Assembly: GCF_004296335.1 (NCBI RefSeq)
Contig: NZ_SGIU01000002.1
Span: 757,882-821,881 of the forward strand
Origin: Flagellimonas allohymeniacidonis
GTDB taxonomy: Bacteria; Bacteroidota; Bacteroidia; Flavobacteriales; Flavobacteriaceae
Reading direction: 5' to 3'
Length of the DNA stretch: 64,000 nt
Positions within the stretch are counted from its first letter, which is position 1. Each line of letters begins with the position of its first letter. Shown here piece after piece: positions 54,604 to 63,233 of this stretch. The notes under the pieces were generated by a model. The model saw only the letters and a list, made by a program, of their open reading frames with translations, made no database searches and was not told where the DNA came from. Made by a program: the position numbers and the translations under genes.

Positions 54604-55047
54604 TTATCGTTTGTAAAAAATATAATCCAAGGGTTGGGGTTCACCCCCTGAATCCCTAAAATCCATCAAGATTTGACCTCTGTGGTGTGTAGAATGATTG
54701 ACAATGTGAAAAAGGATGTCCTTCAATTCATTGGCATGGGTTCTGCCCTCACTGTTCTCATAGTCTATGCGTTTTGCAAAATCATCGGTGTTCGTGATAA
54801 TTTCAAAAGACGTCCTTTGGTTTTCATAATGGATATCGTTCCATTGTTCCAATTCATGAAGTTGCCAGACCTTAAACTCAGAAGGCTTTCCTAAAATTCT
54901 ATGGTTCCAAACATGGTGGGAATTTAAGATATGGCTAAAAAGCTTGCTGCACTTTTCGGGTACTTGATCCAAAGAAGTGCATTGCTCTATCAATTTTTTA
55001 TTGCAATAGAAGTTATAGTCAAAAAGCTGATGTAAAAATCCTTTCAT
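54604..55047 (-). CDS. DinB family protein
   Basis: A 147-residue four-helix-bundle protein of the DinB/YfiT group, a thiol-transferase-like fold that binds a metal through three His residues. Candidate ligands lie in LFSHILNSHHVWNHRIL and LFHIVNHSTHHRGQIL, and HRGQI is the family signature. Members are metal-dependent hydrolases or bacillithiol-type transferases, and no specific substrate is known. The gene lies 24 bases after the MFS gene's start region and 11 bases before the TIM-barrel lipoprotein gene, on the same strand. Confidence 0.85.
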   Translation of the reverse strand: MKGFLHQLFDYNFYCNKKLIEQCTSLDQVPEKCSKLFSHILNSHHVWNHRILGKPSEFKVWQLHELEQWNDIHYENQRTSFEIITNTDDFAKRIDYENSEGRTHANELKDILFHIVNHSTHHRGQILMDFRDSGGEPQPLDYIFYKR

Positions 55048-55058
55048 ATCCAGATCTT

Positions 55059-56057
55059 TTATTCAGCTGAAAGTAATTTTTCCAAAAGGGCCTTGGTAGC
55101 TTGGATTCCCTCTTCCTCCCCTAGTTCACTCCCTTCGTATTCCACACCGATATATCCCGAATATCCAGCGTCCTTCACAATTTTAATCATTCGGGCATAG
55201 TCCGTATTGATTTCGTTTCCGTTTTCATCAAAATCGTGGGACTTGGCACTTACCGCCTTCGCGTAGGGCATTAATTCCGTAATCCCCTTGTACCTATCAT
55301 ATTCTTCAATACATTCTGATTCAAAGTATGATCCATCCTCCCGTTGTACACAGAAATTTCCAAAATCGGGCAGCGTTCCGCAATTGGGAAGGTTTACCCG
55401 TTTGATCACTTCTACTAACATGGCCGCGTTGGAAGAAAGACCTCCATGGTTTTCGACGATTACATTGATGTTTTTATCCTTCGCGTAGTTGGATAGTTGG
55501 GTAAGACCATCCACCGAGGCTTCAGTCCATTCATCTGCCACTTTGCTCCCCATAAGATTGACCCTTACGGAATGGCACCCTAAAGCAGCAGCAGCATCTA
55601 CCCATTTAAAATGACTTTCCACAGCGGCTTTTCGTTCAGTTTCATCCGCCGCAGACAAATCTCCTTCATGGTCTATCATGATGATGAGATTCGTCAACCC
55701 ATGCTTTTGGCTTTCCGCTAAGGATTTTTGGACAAAATTATCCATAGCTTCCTTGGAAAAATCAGCAGACTTCAATTCATCTTCATACAGTTGGCTCACA
55801 TATTCCAACCCGGAGAATCCCCACTCTTTTGCTTTGGCGGCAAATTGGTAAGGGTCCAAGCCTTCATCTTGGATCATTCTATGTATGGACCATTGTGCCA
55901 GTGAAAGCTTGAAGTCTTCAGACATCATTTCAGTCTCATTTTCTTCGGTTGCCGTTTCTGTGGTTTGTTCTTTCTTCTGTTTGCATGCTTGAAAGCCAAG
56001 TATGGAGATTGTAATAAGGGTTAGAAGGCCGTTGCGGGTAAAATATCTTCTCTTCAT
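55059..56057 (-). CDS. Probable lipoprotein sugar isomerase/epimerase (TIM barrel)
   Basis: A 332-residue TIM-barrel protein with an export signal (LLTLITISILGFQAC) ending in a Cys at about residue 25 and a Lys/Glu/Thr-rich spacer (KQKKEQTTETATEENETEM). It is thus likely lipid-anchored outside the cytoplasm. The barrel follows with KLSLAQWSIHRMIQDEG, the metal-binding INVIVENHGG (Glu), GTLPDFGNF (Asp), AVSAKSHDFDENG (His) and IGVEYEGSELG (Glu), all four ligand positions of hydroxypyruvate isomerase-like enzymes. It is first in the minus-strand TIM-DinB-MFS-Gfo operon and divergent from a GMC dehydrogenase. Confidence 0.83.
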   Translation of the reverse strand: MKRRYFTRNGLLTLITISILGFQACKQKKEQTTETATEENETEMMSEDFKLSLAQWSIHRMIQDEGLDPYQFAAKAKEWGFSGLEYVSQLYEDELKSADFSKEAMDNFVQKSLAESQKHGLTNLIIMIDHEGDLSAADETERKAAVESHFKWVDAAAALGCHSVRVNLMGSKVADEWTEASVDGLTQLSNYAKDKNINVIVENHGGLSSNAAMLVEVIKRVNLPNCGTLPDFGNFCVQREDGSYFESECIEEYDRYKGITELMPYAKAVSAKSHDFDENGNEINTDYARMIKIVKDAGYSGYIGVEYEGSELGEEEGIQATKALLEKLLSAE

Positions 56058-56194
56058 AAGGTTGGATCATTGAATCTTAAATAGAATAGAAAAACTATAA
56101 CGTTATAGTACGAAATTCTCAATAAATGCTGGGTTTAAATGTAGAAAATTAATTTAATAATTAATACATTTAGCAGATAAACAATACGTAATAC

Positions 56195-57913
56195 ATGAGC
56201 AAGTTTTATTACAACGAGGAGCAAGAATCTTATGATGCCATTGTAGTAGGAACAGGCATCAGTGGTGGCTGGGCTGCCAAGGAACTTTGCGAAAAAGGTC
56301 TTAAGACCTTGGTTCTCGAGCGTGGAAGAATGGTAAAGCACCGTGAGGACTACCCGACTGCAAATATGGATCCCTGGGATTTTCCCCATAATGGAGAGCC
56401 TACAACTGAGGACCTGAAAAAACAAGAAAAACAGGGTAGAACGGGTTATACTGTTAAAGCCGCTTCAAAACATTGGTTTGTTAATGATTTGGAGCATCCT
56501 TACAATGAAGTAAAACGTTTCGATTGGATGCGTGGATATCATGTGGGGGGACGTTCGATTATGTGGGGTCGCCATAGTTATCGTTGGAGTGAAATAGATT
56601 TTGCCGCCAATGGCAAAGAAGGTGTAGGTGTGGATTGGCCTGTTCGATATAAAGATATTGCGCCTTGGTATGATAAGGTTGAATCTTACATAGGAGTTTC
56701 GGGAGAGCTTTTGGGACTTCCTCAATTACCTGATGGTAAGTTTGAGCCCATGATGGAGCTGAACTGCGTTGAAGACCATGTTCGGGGTAAGGTTGCGGAG
56801 CACTTTGATGGTAGGGTAATCACAGCCGGTAGAGTCGCACATATAAATAGTGATAAACGTTTTGAAGGTGACGGTAGGGTACGTTGCCAGTACAGAAACC
56901 GATGTATCCGTGGCTGTCCTTTTGGGGCCTACTTCAGTAGTGTTTCCTCAACATTGCCTGCCGCCGAAAAAACGGGCAATATGACCCTACGACCTGATTC
57001 AATAGTACATGAGATAATGTATGACCCTGATACCAAAAAAGCTACAGGTGTCAAGGTAATTGATAGGGTTACCAAAGAACCTTATGAGTTTAAGGCCAAG
57101 GTAATCTTCCTTTGTGCTTCAGCTTTGGCCTCTACTTCTATTTTGATGCAATCCAAATCCGATCGTTTCGAGAATGGTCTTGGCAACGACAGTGGAGAGT
57201 TGGGCCATAATATCATGGATCATCATTTTTGGGTAGGTGCCCGAGGTAAGATGGATGGTTATGATGACAAATATTACCAAGGACGAAAACCCAATGGCAT
57301 TTACATCCCTAGATTTAGAAATTTAGGTGGAGCCAGCGATATGAAAGATTTTACGAGGGGCTACGGTTACCAAGGTGGAGCCTCAAGAGGGGATTACGAT
57401 GATTTGGTCGCTGAAGCTTCTTATGGCAAAGAGTTTAAAGAAGGGGCTCTGAAGCCGGGAGGCTGGATGATGAACATGTTGGCCTTCGGGGAGATTCTTC
57501 CTTATCACGACAACAAAATGACCCTTGATTACGAAAAACTGGACCAATGGGGCTTACCTACGGTCACTTTTGATGCTGAGATTCGCCAAAACGAATTGAA
57601 CATGCGTAAGGACATGATGGACCAAGCGGCACAAATGTTGGAAAAATCAGGAGCTCGGGATATTGAACCCTACGATTTACCTTATGCGTTGGGCCTTGGT
57701 ATACACGAAATGGGGACCGCCCGCATGGGACGCGATCCAAAAACTTCTGTTGTAAACGGATTTAACCAGGTGCATGCCTGTAAAAATGTTTATGTTACAG
57801 ACGGAGCTTTCATGACCTCGGCCAGTTGTGTCAATCCGTCCTTGACCTATATGGCTTTTACGGCCAGAGCGGCAGACCATGCGGTGAAAGAACTTAAAAA
57901 TGGAAACATCTAA
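56195..57913 (+). CDS. GMC-family FAD sugar dehydrogenase with [3Fe-4S] motif (copy 2)
   Basis: A 572-residue dehydrogenase, exactly as long as the copy at 49979 and clearly its paralogue. The FAD site is SYDAIVVGTGISGGWAAKEL, with RGYHVGGRSIMWGRHSYRW. The [3Fe-4S] motif is Cys231, Cys237 and Cys241 (CQYRNRCIRGCPFGA). The catalytic part has LGIHEMGTARMG and SASCVNPSLTYMA. The next gene, a subunit-3 partner, shares the last base of this stop codon, which marks this copy as the complete dehydrogenase. Substrate: probably a glycoside, oxidised at C3 (inference from the family and neighbours). Confidence 0.9.
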   Translation: MSKFYYNEEQESYDAIVVGTGISGGWAAKELCEKGLKTLVLERGRMVKHREDYPTANMDPWDFPHNGEPTTEDLKKQEKQGRTGYTVKAASKHWFVNDLEHPYNEVKRFDWMRGYHVGGRSIMWGRHSYRWSEIDFAANGKEGVGVDWPVRYKDIAPWYDKVESYIGVSGELLGLPQLPDGKFEPMMELNCVEDHVRGKVAEHFDGRVITAGRVAHINSDKRFEGDGRVRCQYRNRCIRGCPFGAYFSSVSSTLPAAEKTGNMTLRPDSIVHEIMYDPDTKKATGVKVIDRVTKEPYEFKAKVIFLCASALASTSILMQSKSDRFENGLGNDSGELGHNIMDHHFWVGARGKMDGYDDKYYQGRKPNGIYIPRFRNLGGASDMKDFTRGYGYQGGASRGDYDDLVAEASYGKEFKEGALKPGGWMMNMLAFGEILPYHDNKMTLDYEKLDQWGLPTVTFDAEIRQNELNMRKDMMDQAAQMLEKSGARDIEPYDLPYALGLGIHEMGTARMGRDPKTSVVNGFNQVHACKNVYVTDGAFMTSASCVNPSLTYMAFTARAADHAVKELKNGNI

Positions 57914-58569
57914 TGGAAAGAAGAAAAGCACTTAAAAATATGGGACTGGCCTTCGGCTATACGGTGGCAGCCCCTACGTTGATAAGCTTGGTACAAAGCT
58001 GTAGTACTAAAAAAGTATTGGATTGGACCCCAGATTTCTTTTCCAAGGATGAAGGGACCGTGATTCACACCCTTGTGGATATGATTCTCCCCAAGACAGA
58101 TACTCCTTCAGCGACTGAGGTGAATGTTCATGTCTTCATTGATCAATTTGCGAAAGAGGTGCTTCCTGAAGAGCATCAAAACTTTTTACGATTGGGTATG
58201 GGCAAATTTTTTGACAAGGCTCTTGCCGATTCCCAAAAAGAATCCCTTGCTGAGTTGAAAGAGGAAGATTTAGATCCATTGTTGGCCACTTATTTGAAGA
58301 AAAGAACAAAAGATGTGGAAGAAGCCCATGAAAAAGCCATAGAGGAATACTTTATGGGGATTGAGCAAAACGGCAGTGCAGTGTTGGATGACGAAATTGC
58401 GCTGGTTAGCTTTGCCCATTCTTTGCGGGACATCTCTATATGGTCCTACAAAAATTCAGAATATGTTGGCGAAGAAGTATTGGCTTATTTGCCTATTCCA
58501 GGGCAGTACATAGCCTGTGATGATGTTCAGACACTTACCCAGGGTAGAGCGTGGTCTCCTGAAAGATAA
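57913..58569 (+). CDS. Gluconate 2-dehydrogenase subunit 3 family protein
   Basis: A 218-residue partner subunit for GMC sugar dehydrogenases. The N-terminus carries a twin-arginine-like ERRKALKNMGLAFGYTV and a hydrophobic stretch with a Cys at residue 30 (LVQSC), so the folded dehydrogenase may be co-exported by Tat. The domain follows with VIHTLVDMILPKTDTPSATEV, HVFIDQFAKEVLP and SFAHSLRDISIWSY. It overlaps the upstream GMC stop by one base, so the two are translated together. In this family it is the small subunit needed for dehydrogenase export and electron transfer. Confidence 0.9.
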   Translation: MERRKALKNMGLAFGYTVAAPTLISLVQSCSTKKVLDWTPDFFSKDEGTVIHTLVDMILPKTDTPSATEVNVHVFIDQFAKEVLPEEHQNFLRLGMGKFFDKALADSQKESLAELKEEDLDPLLATYLKKRTKDVEEAHEKAIEEYFMGIEQNGSAVLDDEIALVSFAHSLRDISIWSYKNSEYVGEEVLAYLPIPGQYIACDDVQTLTQGRAWSPER

Positions 58570-58591
58570 CAGCATTCCAAATATTTTATTT

Positions 58592-58617
58592 AAAAAGCCC
58601 CTTAAAGGGGCTTTTTT
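58592..58617 (+). terminator. Intrinsic terminator after the GMC/subunit-3 operon
   Basis: AAAAAGCCCC pairs with GGGGCTTTTTT around TTAAA; it ends the plus-strand dehydrogenase operon 22 bases after its stop. The flanking A run could make it work in reverse too. Confidence 0.9.
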
Positions 58618-58630
58618 GTACTACCAATTC

Positions 58631-58681
58631 AAACAAAAATACCTCGGATTTTTGTTCCTGGTGGGGTGAACTTCCGAGGTA
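58631..58681 (-). terminator. Probable intrinsic terminator of nrdA
   Basis: TACCTCGGA (58640-58648) pairs with TCCGAGGTA (58673-58681), a perfect 9-base stem. The loop holds a second small stem (GTTC/GAAC). On the minus strand the stem is followed by five T. It lies 46 bases after the nrdA stop. Confidence 0.7.
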
Positions 58682-58726
58682 TCCTAATCAATAAACACTA
58701 TCACATACTGATAAGTTCAGCACAAA

Positions 58727-61204
58727 CTATGATCCGCACATTAGACAGTCATCATCAGCCTGACCTTCTTTCGCACGGGCAATCATTTCTTTCATCTCCT
58801 CCGGTGTCATTGGTTGTATATCGACATCCTGTTGGGTTACTGGGGTAGCTTGAACGTTCATGGCTTCAGCAGCTTTGGGTGCTGCGGCAACTACTTCTGC
58901 CTCGGCTGCTACGCTTACAGGAACTTCTTTCTTTTTGGTATTGTCCAAAGTGAATTTAATGGCATCTACAGCCGCTTTAGTTCTCAAATAGTACATTCCA
59001 GTCTTCAAGCCGCTTTTCCAAGCATAGAAATGCATTGAAGTTAATTTGGCGTAGTTGGCATTTTCCATAAATAGGTTCAAGGATTGACTTTGGTCAATAA
59101 AGTAGCCTCTTTGCCTACTCATATCAATGATGTCCTTCATACTCAACTCCCAAACGGTTTTGTAGAGCTCTTTGATATTTTCCGGAATAACATCAATATG
59201 TTGAATGGAACCATTGGCTCGCATCAATTCTTGTTTCAAGCTTTCGTTCCATAGACCCAACTTGACCAAATCTTCCAAAAGATGTTTGTTTACGACAATA
59301 AACTCTCCAGAAAGGACACGTCTTGTATAGATATTTGAGGTATAGGGTTCAAAGCATTCGTTGTTCCCTAAGATTTGTGAGGTTGACGCTGTGGGCATGG
59401 GTGCCACCAATAGGGAGTTTCGGACACCGTGTTTTTTAACATCCTTGCGAAGCTTGCTCCAATCCCATCTGCCGGATAGTTCTTCATCTTTGATACCCCA
59501 AAGATTGTGTTGGAATTCTCCATTGGCAATAGGAGATCCTTCATAGGTGGAGTACGCCCCTTCTTCTTTTGCCGCCTCCATGGAAGCAGTGACTGCCGCA
59601 AAATAAAGGGTCTCGAATATTTCTTGGTTCAATTGCTTGGCCTCATCACTGGTGAAAGGCAATCGCAACATGATGAAGGCATCAGCCAAGCCCTGCACCC
59701 CAAGACCGATAGGCCTATGCCTCATATTTGAGTTCTCAGCTTCTTTTACCGGGTAGTAATTACGATCAATGACCCTGTTCAAGTTTTTGGTTACCCTCTT
59801 GGTTACCTTGAAAAGTTCTTTGTGGTCAAACTTCCCGTTTTTCACAAACATAGGAAGTGCTATGGAGGCCAAGTTACAAACGGCCACCTCATCTGGAGAG
59901 GTGTATTCCAAAATCTCTGTACACAAGTTGGAAGACCGGATGGTTCCCAAGTTCTTTTGGTTACTTTTTCTATTGGCCGCGTCCTTGTAGAGCATATAGG
60001 GTGTTCCCGTCTCTATTTGCGATTCCAATATTTTTTCCCAAAGTTCTCTGGCCTTTATTTTCTTTCTTCCCTTTCCTTCGGCTTCATATTGCAGGTACAG
60101 CGCCTCAAATTCGTCACTGTGGGTATTATATAAACCAGGACATTCGTTCGGACACATGAGGGTCCATTCTGCATCAGCCTCTACTCTCTTCATGAACATA
60201 TCCGGAATCCACATGGCGTAGAACAAATCGCGGGCTCGCATTTCTTCCTTTCCATGGTTTTTCTTTAAATCAAGAAAGTCAAAAATGTCAGCGTGCCATG
60301 GCTCCACATAAATAGCGAAGCTTCCTTTTCTTTTTCCCCCTCCTTGGTCAACATAACGAGCGGTGTCATTGAAAACTCTCAACATGGGAACAATTCCGTT
60401 GGAGGTTCCATTAGTACCAGCAATGTATGAGCCTGTAGCCCTAACATTGTGAATAGATAAACCTATTCCTCCTGCAGATTGAGAGATTTTGGCTGTTTGT
60501 TTTAGGGTATCGTATATACCGTCAATGCTATCCTCCTTCATGGTCAACAAAAAACAAGAGGACATCTGGGGCTTCGGTGTTCCAGAATTGAACAGTGTAG
60601 GGGTAGCGTGGGTAAAATACTTTTTTGACATCAACTCATAGGTCTCTATCGCCGAATCCAAATCATCTAAATGAATCCCTACAGCTACCCTCATTAACAT
60701 ATGTTGGGGTCGTTCTGCAATGTTTCCGTTAAGTTTCAGGAGATAGGAACGCTCCAAAGTCTTAAACCCGAAATAATCGTAGCCAAAATCCCGGTTGTAA
60801 ATGATGGTGGAGTCCAAGGTTTCCGCATTTTCTGAAATAACCTTGTACACCTCATCGGAAAGCAAGGGTGCTTTTTTTCCTGTTCTTGGGTTGATGTATT
60901 CATACAAGTCCTTCATCGTCTCTGAGAAGGACTTTTTAGTGTTCTTATGTAGATTGGAAACGGAGATACGTGCCGCTAGCTTCGCATAGTCGGGATGAGT
61001 GGTCGTCATGGTCGCTGCAATCTCAGCAGCCAAATTATCCAACTCCGAGGTGGTCACCCCATCATACAGGCCCTCTATAACCCTCATGGCGACCTTTGTT
61101 GGGTCAACAAGATTGTTGAGTCCATAACAAAGTTTTCTTACCCTGGCCGTGATTTTATCGAACATCACCGGCTCTTTTCTTCCATCTCTTTTAACTACAT
61201 ACAT
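58727..61204 (-). CDS. nrdA: Ribonucleoside-diphosphate reductase, alpha subunit
   Basis: An 825-residue class I ribonucleotide reductase large subunit. It opens with the ATP-cone ([23 protein letters not shown]), the allosteric activity site. The catalytic part has [48 protein letters not shown] and [21 protein letters not shown]. The C-terminal tail has an Ala/Glu/Pro-rich linker and ends DDDCLMCGS, a CxxC redox pair that accepts electrons from thioredoxin. It is preceded by nrdB on the same strand with a terminator between them, so it probably has its own promoter as well. Confidence 0.96.
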   Translation of the reverse strand: MYVVKRDGRKEPVMFDKITARVRKLCYGLNNLVDPTKVAMRVIEGLYDGVTTSELDNLAAEIAATMTTTHPDYAKLAARISVSNLHKNTKKSFSETMKDLYEYINPRTGKKAPLLSDEVYKVISENAETLDSTIIYNRDFGYDYFGFKTLERSYLLKLNGNIAERPQHMLMRVAVGIHLDDLDSAIETYELMSKKYFTHATPTLFNSGTPKPQMSSCFLLTMKEDSIDGIYDTLKQTAKISQSAGGIGLSIHNVRATGSYIAGTNGTSNGIVPMLRVFNDTARYVDQGGGKRKGSFAIYVEPWHADIFDFLDLKKNHGKEEMRARDLFYAMWIPDMFMKRVEADAEWTLMCPNECPGLYNTHSDEFEALYLQYEAEGKGRKKIKARELWEKILESQIETGTPYMLYKDAANRKSNQKNLGTIRSSNLCTEILEYTSPDEVAVCNLASIALPMFVKNGKFDHKELFKVTKRVTKNLNRVIDRNYYPVKEAENSNMRHRPIGLGVQGLADAFIMLRLPFTSDEAKQLNQEIFETLYFAAVTASMEAAKEEGAYSTYEGSPIANGEFQHNLWGIKDEELSGRWDWSKLRKDVKKHGVRNSLLVAPMPTASTSQILGNNECFEPYTSNIYTRRVLSGEFIVVNKHLLEDLVKLGLWNESLKQELMRANGSIQHIDVIPENIKELYKTVWELSMKDIIDMSRQRGYFIDQSQSLNLFMENANYAKLTSMHFYAWKSGLKTGMYYLRTKAAVDAIKFTLDNTKKKEVPVSVAAEAEVVAAAPKAAEAMNVQATPVTQQDVDIQPMTPEEMKEMIARAKEGQADDDCLMCGS

Positions 61205-61259
61205 GTGCTACGTTTATTTTAGTGTTACTCTTAATTGGTTATACCCAGTTGCATCGACG

Positions 61260-61278
61260 GTGTTAAAAAAATTAACAC
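61260..61278. promoter_or_regulatory. Perfect palindrome upstream of nrdA
   Basis: GTGTTAAAAAAATTAACAC has perfect 7-base arms around five A. It lies in the 133-base nrdB-nrdA gap, between the nrdB terminator and the nrdA start. It does not match the NrdR box I know, so the binding protein is unknown. Confidence 0.4.
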
Positions 61279-61293
61279 TTTTAGGTTAAGTTC

Positions 61294-61322
61294 TAAAAAA
61301 CCCTCCAGGGCACGGAGGGCAC
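61294..61322 (-). terminator. Intrinsic terminator between nrdB and nrdA
   Basis: On the minus strand CCCTCC pairs with GGAGGG around GTGCCCT and is followed by six T. It starts 18 bases after the nrdB stop, so nrdB transcripts would largely end before nrdA. Confidence 0.75.
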
Positions 61323-61337
61323 GTTTTAGTTGGTTAT

Positions 61338-62324
61338 TTAAAAATCGGCATCAAAGCTGATTTTCTGGGAATCGGTGTCCTTTTCTTTGTTCAAGACACC
61401 TGCTTTTTGATATTCTGATACTCTCTTCTCAAAGAAATTGGTTTTCCCCTGAAGAGATATCATATCCATAAAATCAAATGGGTTGGTTGCGTTGTATACT
61501 TTATCGCATTGCAGTTCTACCAACAATCTGTCGGTAACGAACTCCAAGTATTGTGTCATCAGCTTTGCATTCATTCCGATAAGGCTCACAGGTAAGGATT
61601 CGGTAATGAACTCACGCTCTATGTTCAAAGCATCAACAATGATTTCAGTAATTCTCTCTTTTGGAACCTTGTTCACCAAGTGTTTGTTATGCAAATGGAC
61701 TGCATAGTCGCAGTGCATTCCCTCATCACGTGAAATCAATTCATTGGAAAAGGTGAGTCCTGGCATAAGACCTCTTTTCTTCAACCAGAAGATGGAACAG
61801 AAGGCCCCAGAAAAGAAAATCCCCTCAACAGCAGCAAAGGCAATTAAACGTTCAGCAAAGCTCGGGGAATCTATCCATTTCAATGCCCAGTCTGCCTTCT
61901 TCTTTATCGCAGGGAAGTTTTCAATAGCCTTGAAAAGAATATTTTTCTCTTTTTCATCTTTCACATAGGTGTCGATGAGCAGGGAATAGGTTTCTGAATG
62001 GATATTTTCCATCATTATCTGAAAACCATAAAAGAACTTGGCTTCTGAATATTGGACTTCATTTACAAAGTTTTCGGCCAAATTTTCGTTTACAATTCCA
62101 TCCGAAGCAGCAAAAAAGGCTAAAATATGTTTAACAAAATAGCGCTCATCGTCATTTAGTTTGTTGTTCCAATCGGCCAAATCTTGATGAAGATCAATTT
62201 CCTCAGCAGTCCAAAAACAAGCTTCGCATTTCTTGTACCAATCCCATAAATCGTGATGTTGAATGGGAAAAATAACAAATCTATCTTCATTTTCTTCCAA
62301 AATAGGCTCTACTGCTGTGGACAT
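61338..62324 (-). CDS. nrdB: Ribonucleoside-diphosphate reductase, beta subunit
   Basis: A 328-residue class Ia R2 protein holding the diiron-tyrosyl radical cofactor. Metal ligands are visible in [13 protein letters not shown] (Glu/Asp region), [22 protein letters not shown] (Glu, His and the radical Tyr segment CFYGFQ-like, here FFYGFQ) and [17 protein letters not shown] (Glu and His). The sequence resembles the eukaryote-type R2, common in Bacteroidota. The C-terminal tail (QKISFDADF) is the docking peptide for NrdA. The gene precedes nrdA on the same strand with a terminator in between. Confidence 0.96.
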   Translation of the reverse strand: MSTAVEPILEENEDRFVIFPIQHHDLWDWYKKCEACFWTAEEIDLHQDLADWNNKLNDDERYFVKHILAFFAASDGIVNENLAENFVNEVQYSEAKFFYGFQIMMENIHSETYSLLIDTYVKDEKEKNILFKAIENFPAIKKKADWALKWIDSPSFAERLIAFAAVEGIFFSGAFCSIFWLKKRGLMPGLTFSNELISRDEGMHCDYAVHLHNKHLVNKVPKERITEIIVDALNIEREFITESLPVSLIGMNAKLMTQYLEFVTDRLLVELQCDKVYNATNPFDFMDMISLQGKTNFFEKRVSEYQKAGVLNKEKDTDSQKISFDADF

Positions 62325-62539
62325 AGTGTTTAATGTTTTTTAGTTAAAAAGTGGTAGTGAATTTACCCGAGAACCGGGCTAACAAAGATTGAAAATTGTT
62401 AGAACAATGTAAAGTTTGTTTTATCAAATAAGGGTCAAAGTTTTTAACACAACTTGTTGAAATCTAGGTTCGCAAGTGATGTTCATTGACATTTTGCAAG
62501 AGAAATTATTTCTGCCTTTTTTTGGCGGCCTTCAACAAC

Positions 62540-62583
62540 AAAAAAAAGACCAAAGAGTATATTGCCTATATACTTTTTGGTCT
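62540..62583 (-). terminator. Strong minus-strand intrinsic terminator
   Basis: AGACCAAAGAGTATAT (62547-62562) pairs with ATATACTTTTTGGTCT (62568-62583) with one mismatch and a five-base loop. On the minus strand the stem is followed by seven T. No long gene lies upstream of it on that strand, so it most likely ends a small RNA or a leader of nrdB (215 bases further on). Confidence 0.85.
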
Positions 62584-62712
62584 CATTATTTATGAATATT
62601 GCTACGTAATAGCCTTTTTTTGATAAAAGATCACAAGAGTACGGCCAATTCCTTTGTTTGCCATGCCTCACGATATCGCTCCAGGTAGTTCCCCCAAAAC
62701 CCAGAACAACAT
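62540..62712 (-). ncRNA. Candidate structured non-coding RNA (6S-like size)
   Basis: The minus strand from about 62712 to the terminator at 62540 (about 173 nt) lacks a credible ORF but shows RNA-like structure. It contains the hairpin ATGGC...GCCGT (one wobble) closed outside by GAG/CTC and ATC/GAT, then TGAT/ATCA, GCTA/TAGC, and the strong final stem. A promoter candidate sits upstream: TTG at 62746-62748 and, 19 bases later, TAAAAGTG (62719-62726). Size and a chain of helices with internal loops fit a 6S-type RNA, which Bacteroidota are known to have, but I cannot match a consensus. A transcript leader of nrdB is the main alternative. Confidence 0.4.
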
Positions 62713-62829
62713 GCAAAACACTTTTAAACCAAGGCTAAATTTTTGCAAGCAGTTTCTTTTAACAGAGGTTGGTTGCCCTGGCCGCACTTTTTCCTGTAAT
62801 CTTTAAGAACTTTTGTAAAAAGCAATTAT

Positions 62830-62949
62830 TTATTCCTTGCTGACAATTTCATCCCAATCGGCATTTATCTCAGGTTCATTATTTTCCGATACAGCCGCCA
62901 CTATTAGTGCCAAAATCAAAACAAGAAATAAGATGATGCACTTTTTCAT
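62830..62949 (-). CDS. Possible small membrane or secreted peptide (39 aa)
   Basis: An ATG at 62949 opens a 39-codon frame ending at TAA 62830-62832. The peptide starts MKKCIILFLVLILALIVAA, a clear membrane helix or signal, and continues with an acidic tail (SENNEPEINADWDEIVSKE). The hydrophobic start with Lys residues and the acidic end suggest it is coding. No family is known to me. It lies upstream of the candidate RNA on the same strand. Confidence 0.5.
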   Translation of the reverse strand: MKKCIILFLVLILALIVAAVSENNEPEINADWDEIVSKE

Positions 62950-63233
62950 TGTAAATTTTGGTTGAGATTGTTAGCACCGCTAAACTATTGAACCTTATTC
63001 CAATACAAAAGACCTTATGTGTGATTGGTTCGCATTTGTGTATAAATGGTTTGGGAAATTTGTTTGCCTTCATGCCATTGCTGAAAAAGCGCCCCATGGT
63101 TTAGGAAAAGTTCTACAAAAACGTATTATGGGGCATTTTGACCCATTTATAGCCCCAAATAGTCCATCAACACATAATTTTAAAAAGGTTAAACAGAATA
63201 ATCCTAAATTTGATTATAGTAATAACCCCGTAC

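Noticed and set aside
62483-62716. 77-codon minus-strand ORF whose translation loosely recalls a GIY-YIG nuclease start
   Set aside because: It reads straight through the strong terminator hairpin, starts at a spot with no support and has no further nuclease motif. An RNA explains the region better.
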